Numbered from the stretch's first letter, positions 35,735 through 46,898 are shown. The stretch is 64,000 bases of DNA from Beroe forskalii (GCA_011033025.1 WFMF01000192.1:62001-126000), one strand, 5' to 3'. Notes: generated by a model from the sequence alone, not told the origin. Program-made: numbers and translations.

Positions 35735-36485
35735 ACGTGAGTTTCTTCGCTGATGACACGAAAGTTCCAAAACTGATTGGCTGTTTTGAAGACTGCTTGT
35801 TGCTTCAGGATGACTTGGTCAGAATTCTTGACTGGTCACGTGCAAACAATATGAAATCCAAAAACAAAAGTTTGACATTTTAAAGTTAAACCAACCTCAC
35901 AATCGGAGAAGCTTTTTCCTTGAACTCCCGTTCTTTGCCGAAGCTTTACATTACGAGGTGTCGAATGAGGAAGTTCTCTACCCTGTCGAGAATATTAGAG
36001 ACCTTGGCGTTCAGATAGCGAGTGATCTAAGCTGGTCAAGACACATCGCAAGCATGGTCACCAAGGCTAGAATAACACTATCATGGGGCTTCAGTGTCTT
36101 TAAAACTTACGACAGTACTGTCATGACTACATTGAACAAGTTCATTGTTAGAAAGTTAGAAGAACACAGGAAGATGACTGCTGTCCACTGTGGAACCCTA
36201 GCAAGGTGTCTGATGTTTAGCTGTTAGCAGGTGTCCAAAGAGCATTCAGCAGTAGGACAGGACTACAGGAGGCCTTCGTCATCTGAATTACTGGGAGAGA
36301 CTGGCTAAGCTCAATCTCATGTCACTGCCACGCATACATCATCTTAATGATGTGGAAGATTTTCCTCAACATCATCCCAAATTGCTGCAACATACAGTTC
36401 AGTATGACATCAAGGCATGGTGCGTAAGCAGTTATTCCTCCCTTGTCGAAGTCAAGCTCTTTGGCCAATCAGACACCCTATGATA
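35735..36485 (+). pseudogene. Non-LTR retrotransposon (LINE) reverse transcriptase remnant
   Basis: Frame-broken 3' part of an RT. 35740-35880 reads V-S-F-F-A-D-D-T-K-V with the F-A-D-D catalytic motif, followed by L-Q-D-D-L-V-R-I-L-D-W-S. About 35958-36220 reads R-D-L-G-V-Q-I-A-S-D-L-S-W-S-R-H-I, the usual segment after the palm. 36270-36480 in a third frame reads L-N-Y-W-E-R-L-A-K-L-N-L-M-S-L-P-R, typical of the thumb end. At least two frame changes and a stop at 35880 make it inactive. The 5' part and endonuclease are absent. Confidence 0.85.
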
Positions 36486-39077
36486 GATAATTTGCAGTCC
36501 TAGATTAAAACTGTGGAACCAAGTACCGCACGTTGATACCGGACGAACCTCCGGTCGTCGGGTACAGCTGCAGCTGGTCTAACTCTCTGGTAGACTACTC
36601 AGCCCATTTTCTGGCCTGAGGAACCTGATAAAGAGGCTAAGAATTATGTGACTCAAGCAGAAAAAAAGATGGATACCTTTTTACCGAAATCATGATTTTC
36701 TTCGACTGAAACTTTATCGCCAATTTTGTATGCCCTAAAGGATAACTTTTGACCCCGAACAATATACAGTTCTTTTGTTGGGAAATCGTGAAACGCCCCG
36801 ATTTTTTGACGTATTTATGTTCGCTAGTTCATGCTCGCCCTAACTGGCAAGTTTCATTAAAATGTGACTACCAGTTTTTGAGCAATCGTTGTACCAAATT
36901 CTGCGAAATCCAATTTTTTGACGTTTCTATATTGCTTGGGTCATGCTTGATTTAACGGAGAAGTTTCGCCAAAATGTGTCGAATAGTTTCCGAAAAATAG
37001 TTGTACCAAAACACCTTACTTTCCGCAGTATTCTTTGTAGACTTTTGATTAGCATCTTAGTGAATCGTGGCGAGAAGGCGTTCTAGCAGAGTATTCATGG
37101 AATCGTCTAAGCTACATAGGGGTTCCACTTCGTTTTTGTCGTGGATTTAAGAATCCTCTCTGTCACCTCGTGGCTTCAATTATGTCTGCTTAATATCAGG
37201 TTCTAAGTATTCTTAGAAATTCGTTGGAGCTTCTTCGCGTTCCCTACGGCACACGCAGGATGCTTTGACGAGGATCGATATTTAGATCAACATGTAGAAT
37301 AATGGCAATTTTCAGTGGCAATTTTTAAATTTAAGTGGCAATTTTCAGATAGATTGCGTAGCGCGCGTGGACAAAATAATTGATGTCGTAGCGCTGGGGA
37401 AAAATTTATTAGTAGAGCAGCTGAGCAGCGCGCGCCGGCCGCACCACGTACGCGCGCACGGCCCCGTGAATGCTGCTGCGCCCCCCTGGAAAAATGGAAA
37501 CTTTCCAAAATCTTGCTATCATGCTAATGAATGTCGTAATATTCGTGTCAGGATGATGCAGATAGTATGATAAAGTTCATGAATTTCGACCCGAAAAAAC
37601 AGTCAATGATTATCCCGGAATGGTTAGATGAGTAATGAGCATACGTGTCGGTGTTATGGGGCCACATAACACTTTGCATTTTACAGCGATTGTTGTTTTC
37701 AAGGAAAATCGCTTTCAGTTTCAAGAGGGAAATCATCGGTTTACGGAACGGTAACGTGCATTAAATAATTGTTTTGTCAATTGTAGAATAACTTGTTAAA
37801 TCTTTAAAATTGAGTTCGAAATATGAATTTAAAAATTAAACGTTTCCCCAGGAAGATCTATTTGTGACAAATTGCATTTTTTATAACAAGACTTGATCGA
37901 CGCGTGTTCCCTAACAATTAACGAAAAAATGGGAAAATACGCAACACAGACCCACAGGGTACACCTACTGCTGTTATCTGATATCTGAGTTGGTTAATAA
38001 CGCACTAGTGATCCTATCATCTGCTGTTTATCTGTTGCTTTGTAGGTTGCATTGTCTATACCAGCTCCATTATTACTGCTTAACACCTGTTCTAGAAGAG
38101 GTGAAGTGCTGCTGAAGTGCTGGGTAAACGCTCTAGGTGTAGCTATGGATGTGCATTACAAGTTAAACATCGCACACTGGGAAACATGTCTGGTTCCAGT
38201 TTATCTGAAAAATCTTAATTTGATCCGTAGTAACCAAGCCATAACTATACTATAGTCTTGTAGAATATTGTAAAACCGTGATTAGGTTACACCCGGGCCA
38301 CCGGTTATTGCACCGCCGTGGTACGGGTCTCGTGGGCGGTGGTTCACGAAGTGACAAGTCTTGAATCGTTGAGGAAAGTAAACTGCGTAACAAAGAACTG
38401 AACAAGTTACGTATCCAATATCGGGTCAACGCGTCAGGGTAATCTAATCAGCTAAGTAAACATCTCTGCAAGATCTGCAGCTCTGCAGGCCAATAATGGG
38501 CCAAATAAAGGCCAGTAATGTATTAAAATATCAGGCTACACTATACCGTGACACACGGGGGTACAACATAAAGCCATCGCTATTATATTAGGGTTTACAT
38601 TCACTATCACGCAATGACTGTATTCATCATCTATCCTTGGCCATTGCTGGACATTGGAACAGTGGCTTCTTCTGCGTTTCTCCTCCGTGTAGTCTTAATT
38701 GAATTGATGCCGTCCCAGTCATGAGTTTTCGTCCTGATCCGATACCAGTTTACAAGTTTATGTTGGGTGCATGATATCAAATCATCACAAATTCGCGACG
38801 AACTTCCGATCAATTCGTGACAAACTGTTATCTCATTGGTGACGAAATGTCTGCAAACTTGTGACGAAGTCAGACGAGTGTCTAGTCTATTCGTAGTACC
38901 TGTTCCAATGACTGTTGAGGAATCTTGATCACATGACACTCCCTGCGACATTAGGGCTGAAGGCAAAGGAGGGGGCCTTGTCTAGATCACGTGACCGCTA
39001 CGATGACATGTAATTATTAGGACCTCTACCCCAATAATTGCGACCTAACTGGACCCAGCCACTATCAGAAGGTATGG
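36486..39077. other. Long intergenic stretch without a recognisable gene
   Basis: GTGGCAATTTTCAG/GGCAATTTTTAAAT repeats around 37300-37350, a GC-rich spot at 37415-37490 (GCGCGCCGGCCGC, ACGCGCGCACGG), and otherwise short open frames only. A 37420-37500 CpG-rich patch could be a promoter or part of a repeat; I cannot tell. Confidence 0.45.
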
Positions 39078-39084
39078 TATAAAA
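39078..39084 (+). promoter_or_regulatory. TATA box of the homeobox gene
   Basis: GGTATAAAAC lies 79 bp upstream of the ATG at 39157, leaving room for a 5' UTR of about 45-50 bases. Sequence and spacing both fit. Confidence 0.55.
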
Positions 39085-39156
39085 CCACTCTGATGTTCGA
39101 AGTACCATCATACCTCCCACAACTCTAGTTACTTTATCATTCATATTGTGAGTGCC

Positions 39157-40277
39157 ATGAAGCTTGAGCCCTGCGACCCTCCTGTTGTGGACCCGCTCTT
39201 CCAAGAACAGCTCTCTCAAGAACCACTTCCCTTAGGCTGTCCCATCTCGCTGGACATTAAACCCACCATACACTTGGACGAGGGTGGTGCCGCAACAGAC
39301 TCCACATCCCAGCCTCCTTCTTTACTCGAACCAACACCGCAGAAGGATTCGCAGGAATCCCTCAGCTTCTTATCCCCTCTCCTCACCCAGCTGTCTCCCT
39401 GGCAAGTGACCTCTCACTGGACACCCACCCATCCTTCCATCTGTCTCCTGGCTACTTTGAGAAGATAGCTTCACTGCTGGACGAATCCCGGAACCAAGAA
39501 CCAGACAAAGAGATCGGCACAGATTTCAAGATAGAGTCCCTCCTGAAACCTGATTTTAAGCAGCCTAGGAAGAAGGTGTATCCCACAGCGTGTCCCAGGG
39601 TCCCTATCCCAACCCACCACTCTCCACCTACTGCTATAGAGGGTTGTAACTCACCCCTATTACCAACTATTGCAGAGGACACACCCACTCAGACCCTCTC
39701 CTTACCTCAGTTACCATCCCTACCTCACCTCCCTGAGACCCTACCTCACCTCACGCAGACCCTATCTCACCTCTCTGCGACCCTACCTCATCTCCCGCAG
39801 ACCCTACCTCACCTCCAGCAGACAGCACTCCAACCACCGAAACAGGAGTATCAGCCTCACTCAACCCAGCCCCAGTCTCTAACTTCTTCTGAAGACTCAT
39901 TCAAACATCTTCCTCTTCCTGAACAGAGGCAGTCTCTGAAGAGACCCTTCCCAGAGACCCCTAACCCTCCACCGTCTGAGAAGACACCCAGTGACCGTAT
40001 CCTCCTCACACGAGCAGAGATCGAGGAGTCGAGAGAGCGGCTGCGAGCGAAGCGACCCCGGCTCCGCCACGAGATCGGCCGGGAGAAAGTGGGCATGTTG
40101 GAGGAGTGGTACGAGAAGTACTCGTACCTTAGTAAGGAAGGGAGACAAGTGCTGGCGGAGCGCACTGGACTGCCGGTCAAGACTGTCATGTACTGGTTCC
40201 AGAACAAGAGGAGAACTATGAAGCAGAAGACGGGGATAGACCAGTCTACTTCAATGGCTCGTCTTATGAAGTGCTGA
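39157..40277 (+). CDS. Homeodomain transcription factor
   Basis: Best model join(39157-39283, 39391-40277), 337 residues: exon 1 ends G (donor GTGGTG) and exon 2 starts CT after TCCTCACCCAG, giving D-E-A-V-S-L-A-S-D in phase. The 107-bp intron is itself open in the first frame, so a one-base error is the alternative. The protein is Pro/Ser/Thr-rich with five 7-residue L-P-H-L-x-x-T repeats (39725-39830), then a 60-residue homeodomain at about 264-323: helix 1 K-V-G-M-L-E-E-W-Y-E-K-Y, helix 3 V-K-T-V-M-Y-W-F-Q-N-K-R-R with Trp48, Phe49, Gln50, Asn51 and Arg53 kept. DNA-binding nuclear factor; class not assigned. Lys52 and the short basic tail are unusual. Confidence 0.85.
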
Positions 40278-40786
40278 TTTTACACTTGCAGAGAGGATCG
40301 GAAGTTATATGAATTGTTTCTAAGTGAATAGTTTCTTTTATGAAGCTCTCGTTAAGTTTTTCGATAGACCGGATTTGATGTATAATTATGAGTTATTTTA
40401 ACCATGATAATTTTCATAATCATAGTATTATTTCTTATTTGGATTCAGACAATGCAATCTATTCATGGTAGCTTTCGTATCTCCACTCGTCCAATGATAA
40501 AAGTTAAGTCAAAACGACCAAAATTACTGAATTACGTGTTTCTAAACATAACTTTGAGCATTAAATCGGCTTTAAGAGTGCCTTGCACGGGATAGAAATA
40601 AAATTTCAGCTTATTGTACGTTACTATGGGGAATGGGGAAAAAACGTTGCATTGTGCCACCTTTTTATCTTGTTAAGTGGTACTGGTGCTAAGACTTCAT
40701 GAGGATAACTAAAAAACTTACCGAAGTGTTCATATACATTCCAATTTCGCTACCAATGCCTTGTGTTTATCCATTGCCCCCCTCAG
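40278..40786 (+). other. Gap between homeobox and zinc-finger genes
   Basis: AT-rich. The upstream exon or exons of the zinc-finger gene should lie here or further away; I could not pick them. The homeobox 3' UTR occupies the start. Confidence 0.5.
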
Positions 40787-41971
40787 GACGTTGACGCTAG
40801 GTTTGTATCTCTCCTCCACTCTGATGGTAGGACTGACAATGGGAGTCCCTTAGTAGGCGGTCCCGTGCTGGAGGATGATACCAACCCCGCCCTCCTGTCA
40901 ACCCTCGTCTCTCTGGCAACCACCCAAAACAGGGGAACTCCTGGCAAACTGCCACATTCCGCCTTCTCAGGGCTGATCTCGGGGCTGAACAACATGACAA
41001 GTAAGAGTGACAGTGAGGTAGTGGTAACTAGAAGTGTGGACACAAAGTCAGGCGGGGAACCTATCAAGGATGATTTTGTGTCCAAGTCTCTGCCTGACGT
41101 AAGGTCACCAATCGGACAATTTGTACTACCTAGCAACCAACTGACAACTACATGCCAACATCACCAATCATCCGGTACTGATTATCTGCTATCTAGCAGT
41201 CACATGTTGCGACCATCTGATAGTCAAGTGATGCAACCATCCAGCACTCAAGTGCAACATGCATCTGGCAGTCCAGTGCAACAGTCATCCAGCACTCAAG
41301 TGATGCAACCATCAGGCACTCAAGTGCAACAGTCATCAGGCAGCCAAGTGATGCAACCATCTAGCAGTAAAGTGATGCAACCATCTAGCAGTAAAATGCA
41401 ACAGCAACAGTCATCTAGCAATCAAGTGCACCAGTCATTTTGCACCCATTCCTCTTATCTCAGCACCCTCTCCACTCCATTAGGCACCCAATTAGACACA
41501 TTGCCCAGTAGCACCGCATCCCCACTCTGCCCTGGAAGCCTCCACTCCCACCCCGTCACTACTCCCCAACCACTGCTCCACAAACACTCAGCACAAAGCA
41601 GTGGCGAGTCCAGCTTCGAGACCATCTCCGTCAGTCCTCCCTGCAGACCTTCTCCCAGCCACCTGATATCGCCCCCTGCCGCCTCTCAGCCAACCAAGCC
41701 GCTGCCCATCATACCCGCCAAAGTGCCTCAGCCGCCAGTGAGCCGCCCGAGGAAGTCTCCGCCGCCTAGAGGCGCTAAACGGGCGCTGAACGAGGTGTGC
41801 GACCACCGCCTCAAGTTCATCTCAGGGAGCACCTACGCGTGCACAAACTGCAGCGACTACTTCGAGAGGCTGCCTGCGGAGTGCCTGTCTTGCAGCCTCT
41901 GCGGGAAGCAGTTCACTCACCGCCACCTCCTGCTCCAGCACAACAACGAGGTCCACGCGCTGCAGTCGTGA
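40787..41971 (+). CDS. 3' exon of a C2H2 zinc-finger protein (5' part not found)
   Basis: An acceptor (CCATTGCCCCCCTCAG) precedes phase-0 coding sequence D-V-D-A-R-F-V-S-L-L, 394 codons to TGA; no ATG lies in frame upstream, so earlier exons are missing. Residues about 135-225 are Gln/Ser/Met repeats of about ten residues (Q-V-M-Q-P-S-S-S/T), a Pro-rich basic stretch follows, then two Cys pairs: Y-A-C-T-N-C and a full finger C-S-L-C-x12-H-x4-H (CSLCGKQFTHRHLLLQH...VH) close to the C-terminus. A nuclear DNA-binding or cofactor role is inferred. Its last codons H-A-L-Q-S-stop seed the array that follows. Confidence 0.75.
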   Translation, partial: DVDARFVSLLHSDGRTDNGSPLVGGPVLEDDTNPALLSTLVSLATTQNRGTPGKLPHSAFSGLISGLNNMTSKSDSEVVVTRSVDTKSGGEPIKDDFVSKSLPDVRSPIGQFVLPSNQLTTTCQHHQSSGTDYLLSSSHMLRPSDSQVMQPSSTQVQHASGSPVQQSSSTQVMQPSGTQVQQSSGSQVMQPSSSKVMQPSSSKMQQQQSSSNQVHQSFCTHSSYLSTLSTPLGTQLDTLPSSTASPLCPGSLHSHPVTTPQPLLHKHSAQSSGESSFETISVSPPCRPSPSHLISPPAASQPTKPLPIIPAKVPQPPVSRPRKSPPPRGAKRALNEVCDHRLKFISGSTYACTNCSDYFERLPAECLSCSLCGKQFTHRHLLLQHNNEVHALQS

Positions 41972-42150
41972 GAATGTCACGCGCTGCAGTCGTGACCATG
42001 TCACACACTGCAGTCGTGATCATGTCACGCGCTGCAGTCGTGACCCTGTCACGCGCTGCATTCGTGACCATGTCACGCGCTGCAGTCGTGACCATGTCAC
42101 GCGCTGCAGTCGTGACCATGTCACGCGCTGCAGTCGTGACGCTGTCAAGT
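41949..42150 (+). repeat. 24-bp minisatellite grown from the zinc-finger gene's last codons and stop
   Basis: Seven to eight units of GTGACCATGTCACGCGCTGC-AGTC. The first unit is the coding end itself (CACGCGCTGCAGTCGTGA). Each later unit repeats CACGCGCTGCAGTCGTGA and adds CCATGT. Units are 24 bp, so frames stay constant. It forms the start of the 3' UTR. Confidence 0.92.
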
Positions 42151-42675
42151 TATATTAACTTACGTGATCAGGGAGTGTCACGTGATAAAAGAATAATGGA
42201 CCGTGAATGCAGAAGCCCGAATGGCACATGACCTGATCAAGCTGTGAGTTGATAAGGTCAACATTAGTTGGTTCAGTGATACTTGAACTTCAGCCATTTT
42301 ATCGATGGTATTTTGAAAGGAAATATCTACTACGAAAAGATTCAGTTATGCAGGGGTTTTCCAAATTTGGGAAATTTATTTGCTATAATATCCAGACTTA
42401 TAATTGTGTCCAGGTTATTATGTCTTGTCACATGCGATGACTGACTTTTAATTTTATCCATCAGTAATTTTATTGCTTTGTCGCAGCCACATCGTCTTTT
42501 TAAATTTCAATTATTTTCAGTTTCACTCAGTGGTCATACAATTATCGTTAAATTGGTATGGCATTACTGGTAACCCAGACATAAGTCAAAATATGATGAT
42601 CAAATTGTGGCGTTTTTTAATGATTATCTTATTTCATTTCGGGTGTGTTTTCTAATCACTACCTCTAACTGAGCG
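42151..42675. other. Intergenic, no gene seen
   Basis: AT-rich spacer between two co-oriented genes; carries the 3' end of the finger gene and the promoter of the next. Nothing specific recognised. Confidence 0.5.
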
Positions 42676-44317
42676 ATGGGCAAGAAACCAGCTCAGAAAG
42701 TGTCAGCTAAAAAGTCTGGCTTCCAGAGAAAATACTCTGACATTTTCAAAGAAAAGAACCCTAAAGCAGAGGACCACGAAGGGCCAGGTATGCTTTTTGG
42801 AGTGATTTTCAATCGAGATCTCCGAACGAAATTTCTTCCTTGTTTTGTTTTTATTTCTCGGTGTTGGAAAGATTGGAAGTTGGAACTACTGATTAGTGAT
42901 TGGGGATTTCAGTACTTTCAACTTTTAGCTGTGGAAAAGAATATGCGTTACAATTTGACGGTCAATAGCTTTAACCCTGCATCCTTCACTTTCAGCAAAA
43001 AAGAAGATGAAGAAGAATAAGAATGCCTTGAAGAAAGAGAAGGCTGGAACTGAGAAAACAAGCGACAATGCACCCGAGAAGACTGAAGGGCAGCAGGAGG
43101 TGGCAAGTAACGTAAAGAAGACGGGGAAGAAACCCCGATTCATTCTCTTCGTAGGTTCGTATTGGTTTCTTTTCCGACCAAGTACCTCCCAAGGTCCGAT
43201 TCCTATAAACATTCAGATTTACAGATTGGGCCATTTTTAAGATGCAATTAACAATAAAAACATTCTTCAGACTTGATTTACATTCCGAACTTTCCTTCTA
43301 CTGTTACTGTAGAAGTGGTGCTGTTACAGTACTACCAACCCTCTACACAACGCATCATATTTCATCACTAAAATCACTTTACTCCAGGAAATCTGTCCTA
43401 CACAACCACCAAAGAGTCATTGGAGGAACATTTCAAGAAAGCAGGTAATCAAAGATTAAGAAGGACACAAAAATAGTTAATGGCGGCGATGGTTTAATTA
43501 GAGTATGAAAATCCTATTACTTTTTGAGCAATTAATGTGCCTTTATTCACTCTCTTTTGCATTTTTAGGGGGTTACACGCGCGAAATTTTTGAGTAACCT
43601 GCTAAACAATGGAAATGGGGGCTATTCTAATATTCTAAGTCCTACTCCTAAATTACTGATACCCGACCACCAGGGCCTTTGCAAGAGGTGCGACTGCTGC
43701 TGAATGCTCAGAAAGAACCGAAGGGTTGCGCTTTTGTGGAGTACAAGACATCTGCAGCTATGCTGGTGAGCTGAAACCACATTCTTCTTGTTCATTAGTA
43801 TAACTATAACTAATAGTATAACTATAACGACGCGCGTTGTGCTTTTCTGCGCGCAAATGTGCTTTCTTCGCAAAAATGATAGTGATTAGATTGCTGCAAA
43901 GAACATAACCTGCGTCGTTGTACTCCACGAACCAGAGTCGGGACACTGGACAGTTCACGTTATTCCATCATCGAAGACATTCGCTGTGAATGTGATAAAT
44001 GACTAAAATGTGCTACCATGATTATTCGCTGTGAATGTGATAAATGACTAAAATGTGCTACCATGATTATTTAAAATTTTACATTGAAATATCATATTAT
44101 TATATTAACCTTCCCATTCTCCCAGAATGCGCTACTGTACCACCACACCACATTTGAGGACAGGAAGATTAACGTGGAGATGACAGTGGGGGGTGGAGGA
44201 AACAGTTCTAAACGGAAGAAGAAAATCCAGGAAAAGCGAAACAAATCAAACGAGCTCATTCACAAGATGCTAGTTCAGAAGAAGAAATCGCAGTCAACGT
44301 CGGCACCTATAAAGTGA
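42676..44317 (+). CDS. Nop6-like nucleolar RRM protein
   Basis: join(42676-42787, 42996-43154, 43388-43444, 43674-43765, 44126-44317), all GT-AG, phases 1, 1, 1, 0, 203 residues. Lys-rich N-terminus, then one RRM: F-I-L-F-V-G-N-L-S-Y (RNP2), K-G-C-A-F-V-E-Y (RNP1), followed by D-R-K-I-N-V-E-M-T-V-G-G-G-G-N and a basic helical tail (K-R-K-K-K-I-Q-E-K-R-N-K). The I-N-V-E-x-T-x-G-G-G-G-N signature after the RRM is characteristic of yeast Nop6-type proteins, which act in 40S ribosomal subunit assembly. Nucleolar location and a role in ribosome assembly are inferred from that likeness. The RRM is split over four exons. Confidence 0.85.
43978..44070 (+). repeat. 46-bp exact tandem duplication in an intron
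   Basis: ATTCGCTGTGAATGTGATAA...GTGCTACCATGATT occurs twice back to back (about 43978 and 44024). Confidence 0.85.
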
Positions 44318-44561
44318 CGGACTGTTTATTTTTGTCAATGATTCTGCTCAATGTAACGAAAGGGTATTTGCATTTTGACCCGCAGTTGCTTTTTAATTTC
44401 CATTTTACGCGTACGTGCTACGGACGACTGAATTCAATTTCAATAGTACTCGGCAAATGAAAGCTTCACCTCTGAAAGATGACCTGTTTTAGATTTAATA
44501 ATAATTTAAAGTTAAACCAAGATTTGAAATTGAGAACTCATGTTTTTATGTTTAACAATAA

Positions 44562-44723
44562 GTATAACTTGTCAGTTCAGAAGGATTTCTAAGTTTGATT
44601 TATGATTACAAACTTATAAAATTAAAATTAAAATTATCATATGAATAACTTGTCAGTTCAGAAGGATTTCTAAGTTTGATTTATGATTACAAACTTATAA
44701 AATTAAAATTAAAATTATCATTG
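44562..44723 (+). repeat. 80-bp exact tandem duplication
   Basis: ATAACTTGTCAGTTCAGAAG...AAATTAAAATTAAAATTATCAT appears twice without visible change, period about 80. It lies in the 3' flank of the Nop6-like gene. Confidence 0.85.
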
Positions 44724-44854
44724 CACTTGCATCGCAAGTAAATTTATTCAAATTTTAACTTTGTCCTAAACTTTCGTGTTTTGATGAATCAGAATGATCT
44801 GTTCAAGTTTTGCGGCAACACTTTTATACACAGACACTTTACTGTGCAGTTAGA

Positions 44855-45625
44855 TCAGTTTCGGACCGAAAGCCTTGCGCGCAACGGCAAACTTTGACCA
44901 TCTCACTCCTATTAGTATTAGTATTCCTAAAACCATTTGCGAATGTCCAATCGAAAACCAAAATTTTCATGGATATCAGGCGCCCGTAACGTTCGTCGGT
45001 CGATCGAATGGAATTGGTCGATCGATCAACTCCATTTGAACGAATGATGTGTTTTAATGCTCCCTGTTGACTTTAATCATGTTTAAATGAGCAATATTTA
45101 GTTGTTTCTCTACTAGCTTAAAGATTTTCTATTAAAAACACATCAGTCGATCAAATGAAGTTGATCGATCTACCAATTCCTTGCCCTAACCAGGACCCTG
45201 GTTACGCGCACGGCGACGCCCCTGGCGCGGCGACGCCCCTGGTTAGGGGAACCAATTCCATTCGATCGACCGACGAACGTTACATGCACCTTATAGTTAA
45301 ACTTTGTGGCATGAGACAGCGTCTGTGAAAATTTGAAATTGAAGCATTTTCATCCAATTCCAAAAGGATATAGCGGAATTCAGTCAGTTTCGGACCGAAA
45401 CTGCCACTTTCGGCCAGAGACTTCATTTTGCAATATTTTTTGTCACTTGTCGATGAAAATGCTTCAAATTTACTCAGACACTGTCTTAGTCTTATGCCAT
45501 AAACTATATCCATGAAAATTTTGATATCTATTGGAATTTGGACATTCACAAATGGATTAATGAGTGAATTGGTCAAAATTTGCGCGCAGCACTTTGGGTC
45601 TGAAACTGATCTATGTTATGCACAG
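44855..45625. mobile_element. Foldback dispersed repeat with CAGTTTCGGACCGAAACTG palindromes
   Basis: + copy 44855-45395 (CAGTTTCGGACCGAAAG, then ACAGCGTCTGTGAAAATTTG) meets a - copy that ends near 45620 (AATTTGCGCGCAGCACTTTG, GATATCTATTGGAATTTGGA), with the turn around 45390-45420 where CAGTTTCGGACCGAAACTG is a palindrome. Same family as 12060-12420. No protein. Confidence 0.7.
44977..45291. mobile_element. 315-bp MITE nested in the foldback repeat
   Basis: Exact 33-bp inverted repeats at 44986-45018 and 45251-45283 (GTAACGTTCGTCGGTCGATC...), extended imperfectly to CAGGCGCC / AGGTGC ends. The two uninterrupted relatives (GGATATAGTTTA in the inverted copy at about 45505, GGAATATAGTTTA at 12167) show the empty site. 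Here it reads GGATAT-element-TATAGTTAA, so TAT was duplicated on insertion. The inside has CCCTAACCAGGACCCTGGTT and GCGACGCCCCTGG repeats. No coding capacity. Confidence 0.88.
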
Positions 45626-45764
45626 TTACTCATACTGCAGCTCTACATTGTTGTTTGCTTAACACGTATACCCAATACCCATATTAAAAAATATGGGCCA
45701 GACAACGTCTGGCACAGGCAATGCAGACCGCTCAATTGAAAAAGGCCTCGATAAAGACGCGCGA

Positions 45765-46055
45765 AATTGTTACCATTGGTGCATTCAAATGGCAACAATG
45801 GCTCCACTTCCAGTTCCATTGGTACTAATGGAACCTATGGCACCATTGATGCAATTTTAATGGTTCCAATGGCACCATTGACACTAATAGGTCCAATGAT
45901 GCCACATGGCACCATGATGCTAATGGCACCAAATGTTTATGTTCCATTGGCGCCAAATGTTCCATTGGTGCCATTTCAGCCATCACCATTGGTGCCAATG
46001 GATATCCATTGGTGCCATCTAGTGGCGCTATTGGTCATGTGGCACCCGGTATGAC
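45765..46055 (+). repeat. Degenerate CCATTGGTGCCA repeat
   Basis: About 20 copies of a 12-bp, largely self-complementary motif (TTCCATTGGTGCCAATGG) in both orientations. One frame is open and reads Pro/Met/Val-rich, but this follows from the repeat. Confidence 0.8.
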
Positions 46056-46105
46056 ATTTTTGCCCGTCAATGGAAATTTTTATGACCCTTTTGCCAATGC
46101 CATAA

Positions 46106-46292
46106 GGGATTGTTCACATATTACGTAATCACCAAGAGGGGGAGGGGGTTTCTAAATGATTACATTAACATTTTACATGTTATTGTATTTGTAATTGTAA
46201 CAAATACAACTACTGTAAGTGTAAACTTGATTACGAGGGTGAGGGGGGTTGAAATCGGCCAAAAATTGATTACGTAATATGTAAACGATCCC
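46106..46292. mobile_element. PIF/Harbinger-type MITE
   Basis: 25-bp inverted ends GGGATTGTTCACATATTACG-TAATC and GGGATCGTTTACATATTACG-TAATC (reverse strand), two differences, flanked by TAA on both sides (46103-46105, 46293-46295). TWA target duplication and GGG start fit PIF/Harbinger. Same family as 59972-60470. Confidence 0.85.
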
Positions 46293-46295
46293 TAA

Positions 46296-46898
46296 ATGAT
46301 TTGGAATTGGAGCACAAGAAAAATGATTCATTTCAAGAAACTGTAACTTTTTAAATTTATTAACCCGTTTACATTGATAATGCACAAATCTTGCAGTTGC
46401 ATACCAATTCCTGGAGGTGAAAGTGAACATAAAGGAAAATGTCCATATGATACCGTCAGTTTTTGGGAACGGACATTTGATCTCAAGACATTTGAGTTGA
46501 TCTCACGACACTTTATCTCGGAGTATTTCAACACTGAGCAAAGGTTCAGGTTGGGGTCTGGGTTAGGGTCAGGACCGGGAGATGAAATGTTATACTAAAA
46601 AACATCTATTTTATTTCTTTACCATCTATGCTACCATCTATTTTATCGCTAGACGTTTCATTTAAATAACATCTGCTATTGTCTTGTCATTGTGTTATTA
46701 AATGAATTTATTAACCTTATTGGAGACGGTTCCACACTTCGTGGAAGATTGTCGCAAAATCTGAAAGTCATTCCTCTTGGCCCCGATATTGATAGTCTAA
46801 TAGTCAATAACGATGGAGGTGATTGGAGAGGGATGAAGTTTCTCAATCGCAGCACAAGGTTGCAAATCTGACATGATCATTGATATCACTCTGCAGTT
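46296..46898. other. Intergenic, no gene seen
   Basis: Unique AT-rich sequence; holds the 3' flank of the minus-strand channel-subunit gene. Short open frame at 46374-46598 has no recognisable domain. Confidence 0.5.

Noticed and set aside
41949-42150. Regular array resembling a CRISPR
   Set aside because: Units are contiguous with no spacers, and the unit comes from the adjacent gene's end.
45767-46054. 95-codon Met/Pro/Val frame
   Set aside because: Explained by the CCATTGGTGCCA repeat.
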